A DNA stretch of 64,000 nt from Massilia kyonggiensis (GCF_024756235.1 NZ_JANUGY010000007.1:124001-188000), one strand, 5' to 3'. Shown: positions 27,118 through 35,472, numbered from the stretch's first letter. Numbers and translations are program-made. Notes: generated from the letters alone by a model not told the origin.

Positions 27118-27702
27118 ATGAATCGAGGCCTGCGCCGGTCCTTTGCCGGCTGGGCGCTGGCCTCGCTTGCCGTGCTGTGCGCCGGCGTCGGACTGGTGCC
27201 GCCCGTGCGTGCGCAAAGCGCCGTGCCCGGCGTGCCGCTGGAGCGGCGCGTGAAGGCGGCCTTCCTGTACAAATTCCTCGGCTATACCGATTTTCCCGCG
27301 AATGCGTTCGCCGATGCCGCGGCGCCGCTGACGATCGGCGTGATCGGCAACGACGGCCTCGCCGTCGAGCTGGCGCGCGTGGTCGCCGGACGCACGGTCA
27401 ACAACCGCGCGCTCGAAGTGCGCGAGCTGCGCGAGAGCGACGCGGGAGCCCGCGTGCACCTGCTGTTCGTGGGCGGAACCGATCCGCAACGGGTGGCGCG
27501 CATCGTGCACCAGGCGACCGGTGCCATGCTCGTCGTGACCGAATGCGACAACGGCTTGCAGTTCGGTAGTGTGATCAATTTCCGCATCGTCGACGAACGC
27601 GTCCGCTTCGACGTCGCGCTCGACGCGGCAGAACGCAATGGCATCAAACTCAGTTCCCGCCTGCTGACGGTGGCGAACCGGGTGCAGAAAGGAGCGCAGT
27701 GA
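27118..27702 (+). CDS. YfiR-family periplasmic regulator
   Basis: 194 residues. A signal peptide (MNRGLRRSF, hydrophobic core, PVRAQS cleavage region) precedes the YfiR domain: KAAFLYKFLGYTDFP at its start and the late segment CDNGLQFGSVINF...ERVRFDVAL are characteristic, the family being usually about 180 residues. In Pseudomonas YfiR binds the CHASE8 periplasmic domain of the diguanylate cyclase YfiN and holds it off. Here the next gene overlaps its stop (GTGATG) and encodes a CHASE8-like kinase instead. An alternative start is ATG 27094. Confidence 0.88.
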   Translation: MNRGLRRSFAGWALASLAVLCAGVGLVPPVRAQSAVPGVPLERRVKAAFLYKFLGYTDFPANAFADAAAPLTIGVIGNDGLAVELARVVAGRTVNNRALEVRELRESDAGARVHLLFVGGTDPQRVARIVHQATGAMLVVTECDNGLQFGSVINFRIVDERVRFDVALDAAERNGIKLSSRLLTVANRVQKGAQ

Positions 27703-29591
27703 TGGTGGTGCGCGACGGCGGCACGGTCCGCGGCAAACTGATTCTGATGGCGGTATCGACGACGTTCGTCGCGCTACTGGCGGCTTCCGTCGCCATGTTG
27801 TTGTTCGACCTGCGCGCGTTCCAGCGCTACTGGACGGACGACCTGATGACCCAGGCGGACATCATGGCGCGCGTGACGGCGCCGGCCCTCACGTTCAACG
27901 ACGAGGAGACGGCGCGCCAGAACCTCGCCGTGCTGCGCGTGCGTCCGCAGATCCTCGCGGCCGCGATCTACACGAGCGACGGCACCCGCTTCGCCACCTA
28001 CGCGGCGGCGCCGAACCAGGCCATCCCCGCGCGCCCGGCGCCGTCCGGCTACCGCATCGAGGGTGGCGAAGTGGCCGTGTTCCGCAACATTGTGGAAAAC
28101 GGGGAGATGGTCGGCACGGTCTACCTGCGCTCGCGCTACGGCCTCGTCGACCGCCTGTTCAGCTATGGCGCCATCCTCGGCGCCGTGATGCTGGGCGCGC
28201 TGCTGATCGCGGGCCTCGTCGCCTCGCGCTTGCAGGCCGCGATCACGCGTCCGCTCGCGGCCGTGACGAACGTCGCGCGCCAGGTGATGCAGCGGCGCGA
28301 TTTCACCCTGCGCGTGCCGGGCAACGACAGCGGAGAAATCGGCGTGCTCGTCGCCGCCTTCAACGACATGCTGGCCGAGATCGGCCGCCGCTCGCACGCG
28401 CTGCAGGAGGCGAACGCGACCCTCGAGCACGAGATGCAGGTGCGCGAGCGGGCGGAAGAGGCGCTGCGCCTGGCCGACCGCCGCAAGGACGAATTCCTCG
28501 CCACGCTCGCGCATGAACTGAGGAATCCGCTGGCGCCGATCCGTACGGGCCTGGACATCCTGCGCCTGCGCAGCGGCGACGCCCAGGCCACCCAGCGCGC
28601 CACCGACATCATGGAGCGCCAGCTGCGCCAGATGGTGCGCCTCGTCGACGACCTGCTGGACGTCTCGCGCATCAACACCGGCAAATTCACCATCAAGAGC
28701 GGCCGCGTGGAGCTGAAGGCCGTCGTCAACGACGCGCTGGAGGTGGTGCGGCCGTACATCGAACTGCACGGGCACGAACTGACGATCGATTTGCCGGACC
28801 GCCCCGTGTTCCTGAACGGCGACGCGACGCGTCTCGCGCAAATCCTGTCGAACCTGTTGAATAATGCGGCCAAGTACACGAATCGCGGCGGCCGCGTGGG
28901 CTTGCGGGCGACGGTGGACGACCGCACGCTGACCCTGGTCGTGTCCGACACCGGCATCGGTATCGCGCCGGACATGCTGGACACTGTGTTCGAGATGTTC
29001 GTGCAGGTCGATTCGACGCTGGAACGTTCGGTCGCCGGCCTGGGCGTCGGGTTGTCGCTGGCGCGGAAACTGGTCGAGCTGCACGGCGGCACCATCGAGG
29101 CGCACAGCGCGGGCCTCGGCCATGGCAGCCAGTTCGTCGTGCGGTTGCCGATCGTCGTCGAGCCGGAACTGCCTGCGAAGCCGACGCCTATGTCGTTCAT
29201 CAGTGCCGAAACCTACCGTATCCTGCTGGCGGATGACAACGTCGACTTCGTCAACAGCATCGGCGCGCTGCTGACGGCGATGGGGCACAGCGTCGTCATC
29301 ACGCACAACGGCGCCGATGCGCTGGCCGCGGCCAAGCGCTTCTGCCCGGATTACGCGTTCCTCGACATCGGCCTGCCGCAGATGTCCGGCTACGACCTCG
29401 CGCGGGGCATCCGCGACCTGTCGTGCTGCACGATGACCGTCATGGTCGCCGTCACGGGCTGGGGGCAGGAAAAGGACCGGCAGCTTGCGTTCGAGGCCGG
29501 TTTCGACCATCACATGGTCAAGCCCGTGCGCTTCGAGCAGATCGAGGAAATCCTGGGGAACCGCAGCATCATCAAGAAGCTGCGCACATAA
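27702..29591 (+). CDS. CHASE8-HAMP hybrid histidine kinase, YfiR partner
   Basis: 629 residues. TM1 (about 12-34), periplasmic CHASE8-like domain (35-150), TM2 (152-175), HAMP (175-230), coiled coil, HisKA (AHELRNPLAPI, near 270), HATPase (NLLNNAAKYTN, GIGIAPD, GVGLSLA) and REC (505-620, FLDIGLPQ, KPVR). The N-terminal half matches the YfiN layout, but the GGDEF is replaced by a kinase-REC core. AAAGGAG is seven bases upstream of ATG 27702; GTG 27699 is the alternative. No output domain, so a separate partner is needed. Confidence 0.88.
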   Translation: MVVRDGGTVRGKLILMAVSTTFVALLAASVAMLLFDLRAFQRYWTDDLMTQADIMARVTAPALTFNDEETARQNLAVLRVRPQILAAAIYTSDGTRFATYAAAPNQAIPARPAPSGYRIEGGEVAVFRNIVENGEMVGTVYLRSRYGLVDRLFSYGAILGAVMLGALLIAGLVASRLQAAITRPLAAVTNVARQVMQRRDFTLRVPGNDSGEIGVLVAAFNDMLAEIGRRSHALQEANATLEHEMQVRERAEEALRLADRRKDEFLATLAHELRNPLAPIRTGLDILRLRSGDAQATQRATDIMERQLRQMVRLVDDLLDVSRINTGKFTIKSGRVELKAVVNDALEVVRPYIELHGHELTIDLPDRPVFLNGDATRLAQILSNLLNNAAKYTNRGGRVGLRATVDDRTLTLVVSDTGIGIAPDMLDTVFEMFVQVDSTLERSVAGLGVGLSLARKLVELHGGTIEAHSAGLGHGSQFVVRLPIVVEPELPAKPTPMSFISAETYRILLADDNVDFVNSIGALLTAMGHSVVITHNGADALAAAKRFCPDYAFLDIGLPQMSGYDLARGIRDLSCCTMTVMVAVTGWGQEKDRQLAFEAGFDHHMVKPVRFEQIEEILGNRSIIKKLRT

Positions 29592-29618
29592 AAAAAGCGG
29601 AAGCGCGAACGCTTCCGC
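29590..29618 (-). terminator. Rho-independent terminator for the FxDxF PEP-CTERM gene
   Basis: Minus strand: GCGGAAGCG, loop TTCG, CGCTTCCGC, then seven T. It is 21 bases past the stop of the gene at 29640. The same hairpin borders the plus-strand kinase stop but lacks a T-tract in that direction. Confidence 0.85.
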
Positions 29619-29639
29619 CCGACTCGTGCGAAGGGACTG

Positions 29640-30191
29640 TTACGCCGGCTTGGCTGCCTTGCGGCGGCGAGCCAGGAAGCCCAGGACGCCGAGGCCGGCC
29701 AGCATCATGCCGTAGGTTTCAGGCTCCGGCACCGGGGCAGCCAGCGATACTGCGCCACCGAAGCTGGCGGCCTGGTCCGACACCAGGTTACCGCTCACTT
29801 GCAGGTAGTAGTTACCGGCAGCCAGGTTGTCGCTCGAGATCGTCCAGACGTCGATGTCGCCCGACTGGAGCGATTTGCCCGACGAGATCAGCGCGTCGCC
29901 GGCGGCGCTGTACAGGGACACGCCGGTGATGTCGAGACCGGTGTCGGCGCTGCGGCTCACCGACGAGATGATGGCGTCGAGGTTCCAGCCGGTGGTGCCT
30001 TCGACGGAGAAGGTGAAGCGGTCGGCAAAGGTATTGCCGTTGTTACCCGTTGCGAACGTATCGCCGAAGAAGCCGGCGCCGTCGGTCAGGTCGAGGACCT
30101 GCGGGGTGTTGCCGACGGTGGCCGCCATGGCAGCGGTGGAAACGAACGACGCAGAGGCCAACACAACAGCAGCAATCAGTGATTTTTTCAT
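29640..30191 (-). CDS. FxDxF-type PEP-CTERM sorting-domain protein
   Basis: 183 residues. Signal peptide MKKSLIAAVVLASASFVSTAAMAA; the mature part has a short FADRF motif and beta-rich repeats ending in a PEP-CTERM tail: VPEPETYGMM, a hydrophobic helix and RRRK. Such proteins are cut and anchored by exosortase and exported with exopolysaccharide in biofilm-forming betaproteobacteria. No exosortase gene lies in the window. GAGGT is upstream of ATG 30191. Confidence 0.88.
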   Translation of the reverse strand: MKKSLIAAVVLASASFVSTAAMAATVGNTPQVLDLTDGAGFFGDTFATGNNGNTFADRFTFSVEGTTGWNLDAIISSVSRSADTGLDITGVSLYSAAGDALISSGKSLQSGDIDVWTISSDNLAAGNYYLQVSGNLVSDQAASFGGAVSLAAPVPEPETYGMMLAGLGVLGFLARRRKAAKPA

Positions 30192-30560
30192 TTCTTACCT
30201 CGCAAAGAAACAGCCGCGTCCTGCAGCTTGGTTTTCAAGAATCGGGGAGCTTCATCGTATCAAATCATCGATAAAACGCACGAAAAATCACGGAAGTGTG
30301 CGCTTCTTCGTGGAAAGATGCTGAACATAAATAATTTCCGCGAGGATGCGGTTTTAACCCGCTTCTCATAGAGGAGATGGTGTGTCTGGCATCTGCGAAC
30401 GGCGGTCTTGAGCCATATTGCATAGTATTTGTAGGTTCACTCCTACGTAAAGACGCGAGAAAATCCGCCGCTGAGTTTTTTGTTTGCAGACTGGCATTGA
30501 ACGATCGGTAAGATCGCGGGAGATACGGCTGAGGGGGGAGGGGTGTGGAACGCGGCAATG
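30192..30560. other. Intergenic region, PEP-CTERM gene to tRNA array
   Basis: 369 bases. It should hold the promoter of the PEP-CTERM gene on the minus strand. No frame has a ribosome site and plausible codon use, and I see no repeat shared with the tRNA units. Confidence 0.4.
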
Positions 30561-30589
30561 AAAAAGGCCAGATCTTGCGATCTGGCCTT
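30561..30589 (-). terminator. Terminator of tRNA-Arg copy 1
   Basis: Minus strand: AAGGCCAGATC, GCAA loop, GATCTGGCCTT, then T-run. The same hairpin follows copies 2, 4 and 5. Confidence 0.85.
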
Positions 30590-30598
30590 CGTAAAAAC

Positions 30599-30675
30599 TG
30601 GCGCGGCTGGCAGGAATCGAACCCACGACCCCTTGGTTCGTAGCCAAGTACTCTATCCAGCTGAGCTACAGCCGC
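30599..30675 (-). tRNA. tRNA-Arg(ACG), copy 1
   Basis: 77 nt with CCA encoded. Acceptor GCGGCTG pairs with CAGCCGC; anticodon stem CTTGG/CCAAG around loop CTACGAA gives anticodon ACG; T-loop GTTCGATTC is present and A20 of arginine tRNAs is conserved. Discriminator base is G, unlike copies 3-5, which have A. Confidence 0.97.
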
Positions 30676-30686
30676 CCGAGGCACGC

Positions 30687-30714
30687 ATTATAGCGGCGAA
30701 AAGCGATTTCGCAA
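30687..30714 (-). promoter_or_regulatory. Promoter of tRNA-Arg copy 1
   Basis: -10 TATAAT (30687-30692) and -35 TTGCGA (30709-30714) with a 16-base spacer, just upstream of the tRNA on the minus strand. Confidence 0.75.
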
Positions 30715-30743
30715 AGGGCGGAACTTTGGTCGCAAGCAGCAAC

Positions 30744-30751
30744 AAAGAAAA
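30744..30751. repeat. Target-site duplication, left copy (AAAGAAAA)
   Basis: Eight-base direct repeat, identical to 31822-31829, flanking the inverted repeats of the insertion sequence. Eight-base, A/T-rich duplications fit the IS1595 family. Confidence 0.9.
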
Positions 30752-31821
30752 GGCTGTGTTCGCGCTATTTATGCGAACTGAAATTCGTTGTAGCGGTCTG
30801 ACGCATCGTCGAGTTAACTCAAGAGGAGTGACGATGCGCAGGCTGACGTTCGACGAATTGTTCGCCATCTTAGCGGCGGCGCAGTTGTCCGCGGACGACC
30901 TGGCCCGGCTACGGGAGTGGCTCGCCGGCATCGCGCATCCGGGCGAGTGCATCGCTTTGATCGAGCAGGCCGCGGCGGGGCGGCCGTGTCCGCACTGCGG
31001 CTGCGCCCGCAAGCACCGCTGCGGCCAGGCGAGCGGACTACAGCGCTTCCGCTGTCTCGCCTGCGGACACAGCCATAATGCATTGACCGGTACGCCACTG
31101 GCCCGGCTGCGCAAGAAGGAGCTCTGGCTGCCGTACCTGCAATGCGTGCTCGAATCGCGCACGGTGCGTGATGCCGCGCAAGTTGTCGGCGTGCATCGCA
31201 CGACCAGCTTCCGGTGGCGTCACCGGTTCGTGCCCGGCGCCATGCGCGAGCGGCCGGCGACGCTGTCGGCCATCGTCGAAGCCGACGAGACATATCGTCT
31301 CGAATCGCAGAAGGGTGCGCGCAACTTGACGCGGCCAGCCCGCAAACGTGGCGGCGTCGCCAGGCGGCGCGGTATCAATCGAGAACACGATTGCCTGCTC
31401 GTCGCGCGCGACCGCGGCGGCCGGACGCTTGACTTTCATACGGGGCGTGGCCAGGTGACGGTGAGGCAATTGCATGAGTGCCTCACGCCTGTGCTGCCAG
31501 CCGACGTTCTGCTGATCAGCGACGGCGCCATCGTGTATCGACATTACGCGGAGCAGGCTGGCATCACGCATGAAGCGGTGAACGTGAAAGCCGGCGTTCG
31601 GGCGCGTGGCGCAATCCATGTGCAAAACGTGAACAGCTGGCACAGCCGTTTTAAAAGCTGGCTGGTGCGGTTCCGCGGCGTGGCGAGCCGCTACCTGATC
31701 CATTACTCGGGATGGCAGCGTGTGCTCGACGATGGTCGCCTCACGAAGCCGGCTCATCTGCTGTGCGCCGCGGCTCAGCTCGGCTAAACGAGCGCGTAAC
31801 CGACTTACCGCGAACACAGCC
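30752..31821 (+). mobile_element. Intact IS1595-family (ISXO2-like) insertion sequence, 1070 bp
   Basis: Ends carry perfect 13-bp inverted repeats (GGCTGTGTTCGCG at 30752-30764, its complement at 31809-31821), flanked by an exact 8-bp target duplication AAAGAAAA. One transposase gene fills the element. It sits between tRNA-Arg copies 1 and 2, inside the short A-rich spacer next to the terminator of copy 2; removing it leaves the two tRNA genes separated only by a spacer and terminator. The perfect duplication suggests recent insertion. Confidence 0.93.
30834..31787 (+). CDS. IS1595-family (ISXO2-like) transposase
   Basis: 317 residues. N-terminal zinc ribbon (CPHCGC at 52-57, CLACG at 74-78), then helix-turn-helix (VRDAAQVVGVHRTTSFRWRHRF), and a DDE-type catalytic core: D151 in VEADETY, D230 in ISDGAIVY, and the family segment VNSWHSRFKSWLVRFRGVA near 267-283. 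No frameshift or stop. GAGGAG lies seven bases before ATG 30834. Longer readings of this frame start inside the tRNA repeat and are not real. Confidence 0.93.
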   Translation: MRRLTFDELFAILAAAQLSADDLARLREWLAGIAHPGECIALIEQAAAGRPCPHCGCARKHRCGQASGLQRFRCLACGHSHNALTGTPLARLRKKELWLPYLQCVLESRTVRDAAQVVGVHRTTSFRWRHRFVPGAMRERPATLSAIVEADETYRLESQKGARNLTRPARKRGGVARRRGINREHDCLLVARDRGGRTLDFHTGRGQVTVRQLHECLTPVLPADVLLISDGAIVYRHYAEQAGITHEAVNVKAGVRARGAIHVQNVNSWHSRFKSWLVRFRGVASRYLIHYSGWQRVLDDGRLTKPAHLLCAAAQLG

Positions 31822-31829
31822 AAAGAAAA
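31822..31829. repeat. Target-site duplication, right copy (AAAGAAAA)
   Basis: Exact match of 30744-30751 immediately outside the right inverted repeat. It now abuts the terminator hairpin of tRNA copy 2 and supplies part of its T-tract. Confidence 0.9.
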
Positions 31830-31855
31830 AGGCCAGATCTTGCGATCTGGCCTTT
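31826..31855 (-). terminator. Terminator of tRNA-Arg copy 2
   Basis: Same AAGGCCAGATC/GATCTGGCCTT hairpin with GCAA loop and T-run on the minus strand as at copy 1. Confidence 0.85.
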
Positions 31856-31863
31856 CGTATAGT

Positions 31864-31940
31864 TGGCGCGGCTGGCAGGAATCGAACCCACGACCCCTTG
31901 GTTCGTAGCCAAGTACTCTATCCAGCTGAGCTACAGCCGC
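31864..31940 (-). tRNA. tRNA-Arg(ACG), copy 2
   Basis: 77 nt, same sequence as copy 1 including the G discriminator and encoded CCA. Anticodon ACG in loop CTACGAA. Confidence 0.97.
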
Positions 31941-31951
31941 CCGAGGCCGGC

Positions 31952-31979
31952 ATTATAGCCGACTTTTTCCTTTTGGCAA
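31952..31979 (-). promoter_or_regulatory. Promoter of tRNA-Arg copy 2
   Basis: -10 TATAAT (31952-31957) and -35 TTGCCA (31974-31979), 16-base spacer, minus strand. The -35 lies just before the stop of the S8 peptidase gene. Confidence 0.75.
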
Positions 31980-31987
31980 ATACGAGA

Positions 31988-33763
31988 TCACTTCGTCGTG
32001 ACGGTGACCGACGTGCTGCTCGTATTGCCCGCGGCATCCCGCGCCGTGGCGGTGATGGTGTGCTGGCCGGCCGCCACCTTGCGCGTGTTCCAGTTATAGC
32101 CGAGCGTACCGCCCGTGCCCTGGGCCTTCGTCTGGCCGTCGATCACGAGCGTGGTCTTGATGCCCGCGGCGCCCGCGTCGTCCGATGCGTTGACCGACAC
32201 CGTGACGTTGCCGCTCACTGCGCCTGCCACCGGATTGCCGATGGCGACGACAGGCGCCGTCGTGTCCTTGGTGACGACCGTTACGGCGTTGGCGACGTTG
32301 ACGGCGACCGCGGCGGACTGGCCGGCATTGCCCGCAGCGTCATAGGCGACGGCAACCAGGCTGGCCATGCCGTTGGCGACGCCGGTCGAGTCCCAGCTGA
32401 AGCTGTACGGCGCGGCGGTGTCGGTGGCAACCACGGTGCCGTTGACGGACAGGTCGACGCGGGCGACGCCCACGTTGTCGCTGGCATTGACGGAGACGCC
32501 GACGAGGCCCGATACCGAGCTGTTCGCCAGCGGCGCGACGATCGAGGCGAGCGGGGCGGTCGTGTCCACCGGGGGCTGGTACGCCACCGTGGCACGCAGG
32601 GCGGCGGCGGCGTCCACGCGGCCGTAGCCGAATACCGGATCGCGGCCGGCCGCGCCGAGGTCGACTGCGGTCGAGTACAGCAGCGACTGGATCGTGTCGC
32701 CGCCCAGTTCGGGGCGGGCCGCCATCATCAATGCGGCGACGCCGGCAGTGACCGGGGCCGAGAACGACGTGCCGTTCCACGCCGAATAGCCGAGGGAATT
32801 GTTCGTCGTCCAGATGTTCGTGCCCGGTGCCGCGATGGTGACGAAGCTGCCCCAGCTCGAGAAGCTGGCCTTGGCGTCGTTGCCGTCGGTGGCCGAGACG
32901 ACGACCAGCGCCGGATCGGGCACCACGTTCTCGTCGACGTTGTTATTGCCTGCGGAGACGAACACGAGACCGCCCTTGCTCTTCATGTAGCGTGCCGCGC
33001 TCAGGATCGAAGCGCTGCCGGCGACGCCGCTGTAGCTGACGTTTGCAACGCGCGCGCCGTGGTCGGCCGCATACGTGAGGCCGCTTGCGATCGTGCTGAA
33101 ATAAGCGTGGCAACCGGTGCTGTCGGTGTAGGCAATGCGCAGCGGCATGATGGAAGCGGCGCCGGCCACGCCGGCCACGCCGGTCGCGTTGTTGCTGGTG
33201 GCGGCAGCCGAGCCGGCGACCGCGGTGCCGTGGCCGCAGACGTCCGTCACGTCCGTATTGCTTCCATAGATGTTGTAGCCGGGGACGATGCGGTCCTTGA
33301 GGTCGGGGTGGTTGACGTTGACGCCCGAGTCGAGGACGGCGATCGTCACGCCGCGGCCGAGGGAGCTGTCCCAGGCGCTCGCCGCGCCGATCTTGGCCAG
33401 GTGCCACTCGCTGCCCGCATACGGGTCGGTGACGGCCAGCGTGGCCGGCACGATGCGGTCGAGCTCCGCGAATTTCAGTTCAGGACGGTGCGCCAGTTTC
33501 GCGACGACGGCCACTTCCGACGCGTTGGCCGGCAGGTCGACGATCTGCAGGCGGCTCTGGCCGACCTTGCGGCGCTTGCCGCCGTGTTCCTTGAGGATGC
33601 GGTCCAGCGCCGCATCCGACAGGCCCGGACGCGCCTCGATCAGGATGCGGCCACGCGCGTAACCCGCATCCTGCGCGGCGACGGCGGACTGTGCGGCAAC
33701 AATGGAAAGCGTGCTGGCAACCAGCAGCGAGACCAGGCGGAGGGAGGAGGGAGCGGCTTTCAT
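31988..33763 (-). CDS. Secreted S8 (subtilisin-like) serine peptidase with two Ig-like domains
   Basis: 591 residues from ATG 33763. Signal peptide (1-30), I9-type propeptide (35-105), then the S8 catalytic domain (115-385) with D145 (AVLDSGVN), H178 (CGHGTAVAG), oxyanion Asn (SAGNNN) and S333 (NGTSFSAP). Two bacterial Ig-like/Big_9-type repeats follow (about 395-490 and 500-591), each ending in DAAGN, as in secreted extracellular proteases. Function: extracellular protein degradation. It sits between tRNA-Arg copies 2 and 3. Confidence 0.93.
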   Translation of the reverse strand: MKAAPSSLRLVSLLVASTLSIVAAQSAVAAQDAGYARGRILIEARPGLSDAALDRILKEHGGKRRKVGQSRLQIVDLPANASEVAVVAKLAHRPELKFAELDRIVPATLAVTDPYAGSEWHLAKIGAASAWDSSLGRGVTIAVLDSGVNVNHPDLKDRIVPGYNIYGSNTDVTDVCGHGTAVAGSAAATSNNATGVAGVAGAASIMPLRIAYTDSTGCHAYFSTIASGLTYAADHGARVANVSYSGVAGSASILSAARYMKSKGGLVFVSAGNNNVDENVVPDPALVVVSATDGNDAKASFSSWGSFVTIAAPGTNIWTTNNSLGYSAWNGTSFSAPVTAGVAALMMAARPELGGDTIQSLLYSTAVDLGAAGRDPVFGYGRVDAAAALRATVAYQPPVDTTAPLASIVAPLANSSVSGLVGVSVNASDNVGVARVDLSVNGTVVATDTAAPYSFSWDSTGVANGMASLVAVAYDAAGNAGQSAAVAVNVANAVTVVTKDTTAPVVAIGNPVAGAVSGNVTVSVNASDDAGAAGIKTTLVIDGQTKAQGTGGTLGYNWNTRKVAAGQHTITATARDAAGNTSSTSVTVTTK

Positions 33764-34182
33764 CGCGTACAAATCCTTGTATCAAAAATAAGCAGGATCG
33801 TGCGCAGTGGCGCTCTGTCGCGACGGGCGGCGGCCCGTATCGAAAGCTGGCATCTGGCAGTCCTGCCGTCGTGGAGCCGGAGCTCGTTAGACCGTTGACT
33901 TTGCGTCACCCGCTTTCGCGGGCTTTGCCCTTTTCAATAAGCAGCGTTCAGCTGTTTCGGGAAATCATAACGGTTTCCGGAAATAAATGTACTGCCAAAT
34001 GGAAATAAAATGTTGGCGTATCCGGATTTAATTGCGCCTTCGCAACAGTTCATTATCGAAAGTGAAATGGCTGTGATAATGAAGTTAATACTTTCGACGA
34101 TAAAAACGCGAGTCGGAAAAAACGAAACGATTAAAAAGAAGGAAAGTGACTTGCAGTCAAATCAAGCTGCTTCATGCGTGAA
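33764..34182. other. AT-rich intergenic region
   Basis: About 420 bases without a supported gene. The stretch from 33940 on is visibly AT-richer than the surrounding chromosome. It should hold the promoter of the S8 peptidase on the minus strand. No inverted repeats or tRNA-like sequence are seen. Confidence 0.4.
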
Positions 34183-34183
34183 T

Positions 34184-34212
34184 AAAAAAAAGCCCACCGG
34201 TCGGCGGGCTTT
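34184..34212 (-). terminator. Rho-independent terminator for the second PEP-CTERM gene
   Basis: Minus strand: AAAGCCC...GGGCTTT stem with T-run, 28 bases past the stop of the gene at 34240. Confidence 0.8.
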
Positions 34213-34239
34213 GAATGAACTGGGAATGCGGCTGACAGA

Positions 34240-34869
34240 TCAGCCTTTGCGGCGCAATTTACCCATGCCGAGCAGACCGAGTCCGATCAGGGCCAGCGTT
34301 GCAGGTTCCGGGACGTCGCCGGTCGGATCGCCCGAGCCGTCGCCATTCCGGTAATAGACCGAAATGTGCGAGATATCGTGCACGGTCGAATTGCCATTCA
34401 GCGGGAACGGCGGATCGGTGAACGGCCGGGAGTAGGTGCCGCCGTAGGGCATCTTGAGCAGATAGCCGACGAGGTTGGTATTGTCGCCATCCTTGAAGAT
34501 CAGCATCACGTCCTGTGGAGCGGGGGACCCGCCGGCATAGATATAGGTGCCCGAGACATTGTTGCCGGTGAAGTTGAACAGTGCCGAGGTATCGGTGCCT
34601 CCGGACGAGTTCATGTTGTCATACTTCCCGCCAAACACCCAGTTGGAGATGCCGAAGAAGCCACCGGAATTGATCGTGGTGAGGTTGTTGTCATTCTGGT
34701 TGGCGTCGATCGGCGAGAGAATCGCGCAATTACTGGTATTACTGACTTTGCTCGAAATATCGTAGGCGGGCGATATGCTGGTACATGATACGGTGGTGGC
34801 AAATGCCCCTTGTGCAGCGAAGAGAATGGAGCAGGCTACGCTGACTTTTCCAAGATTTGTGCGGAACAT
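34240..34869 (-). CDS. PEP-CTERM sorting-domain protein
   Basis: 209 residues from ATG 34869 (GGGAG upstream; the frame is open 12 codons further). A signal peptide ends AQGAFA, a Ser/Asn-rich beta domain follows (two Cys near CTSISP and SNCAIL), and the tail is VPEPATLALIGLGLLGMGKLRRKG. Codon use here is less GC-biased than neighbours, and the flanks are AT-rich, so this gene may have been acquired. Not similar by eye to the FxDxF protein at 29640 beyond the sorting tail. Confidence 0.87.
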   Translation of the reverse strand: MFRTNLGKVSVACSILFAAQGAFATTVSCTSISPAYDISSKVSNTSNCAILSPIDANQNDNNLTTINSGGFFGISNWVFGGKYDNMNSSGGTDTSALFNFTGNNVSGTYIYAGGSPAPQDVMLIFKDGDNTNLVGYLLKMPYGGTYSRPFTDPPFPLNGNSTVHDISHISVYYRNGDGSGDPTGDVPEPATLALIGLGLLGMGKLRRKG

Positions 34870-35236
34870 GATTTCTCCCTGGTTTTGGATAAACGGTAAT
34901 GCCATATCTAATGCTGCAATGACCGTGCCAGAAAATAGAAATCTAGTATTTACAGAGATTTATTTTTAAAAACTCTTGGTTAAAATAGAGGGGTGTAAAT
35001 TTCTTCGACAGAAATAGTTGATTTTAATCAAGTGATGTGCGGAAATATAGAATGAAGCGATGATCTACGTCGGTTTGTTGGAATATTTATTTCTGGTGAG
35101 ACTCGCACGAATCGACGCTGCAATGCCATACAACATTGTGCGATGGAAAGGTGCGAGGCGAGGGGGCGCGCTTCGAACGAAACGGCAAAGACAGAAAAGA
35201 CGGAAAACGTCGAAGAACAGCGCGTTTCAAGTAGAA
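34870..35236. other. AT-rich intergenic region before tRNA copy 3
   Basis: About 370 bases of low GC, containing the promoter of the PEP-CTERM gene. A 72-codon plus-strand frame at 35060 has neither ribosome site nor gene-like composition. No element ends were found. Confidence 0.4.
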
Positions 35237-35269
35237 ATGGCTCATAACCGCAATGCGTTTATGAGCCAT
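35237..35269 (-). terminator. Terminator-like hairpin after tRNA-Arg copy 3
   Basis: 11-bp stem ATGGCTCATAA/TTATGAGCCAT with an 11-base loop, then TTTCT on the minus strand. It differs from the hairpin shared by the other four copies. Confidence 0.6.
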
Positions 35270-35283
35270 CCATCGTAATTGGT

Positions 35284-35360
35284 TGGTGCGGCTGGCAGGA
35301 ATCGAACCCACGACCCCTTGGTTCGTAGCCAAGTACTCTATCCAGCTGAGCTACAGCCGC
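35284..35360 (-). tRNA. tRNA-Arg(ACG), copy 3
   Basis: 77 nt with CCA encoded, anticodon ACG, discriminator A. The body is otherwise identical to copies 1 and 2. Confidence 0.97.
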
Positions 35361-35371
35361 CCGAGGCACGC

Positions 35372-35399
35372 ATTATAGCAGCCCTGTGGCGAATAACAA
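35372..35399 (-). promoter_or_regulatory. Promoter of tRNA-Arg copy 3
   Basis: -10 TATAAT (35372-35377), -35 TTGTTA (35394-35399), 16-base spacer, minus strand. Confidence 0.7.
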
Positions 35400-35472
35400 A
35401 ACCGCATGCTTGACAAACCGGAAAGGTGATCCTAAAGTGATATCACTTTCATATAACCTCATGGAACCCGGC

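Noticed and set aside
30543..30833. N-terminal extension of the transposase frame
   Set aside because: It reads through the tRNA-Arg repeat and into the IS left end; the IS has its own ATG with GAGGAG at 30834.
35060..35278. 72-codon plus-strand ORF before tRNA copy 3
   Set aside because: Lys/Arg-rich, no ribosome site, overlaps the terminator hairpin; no support.
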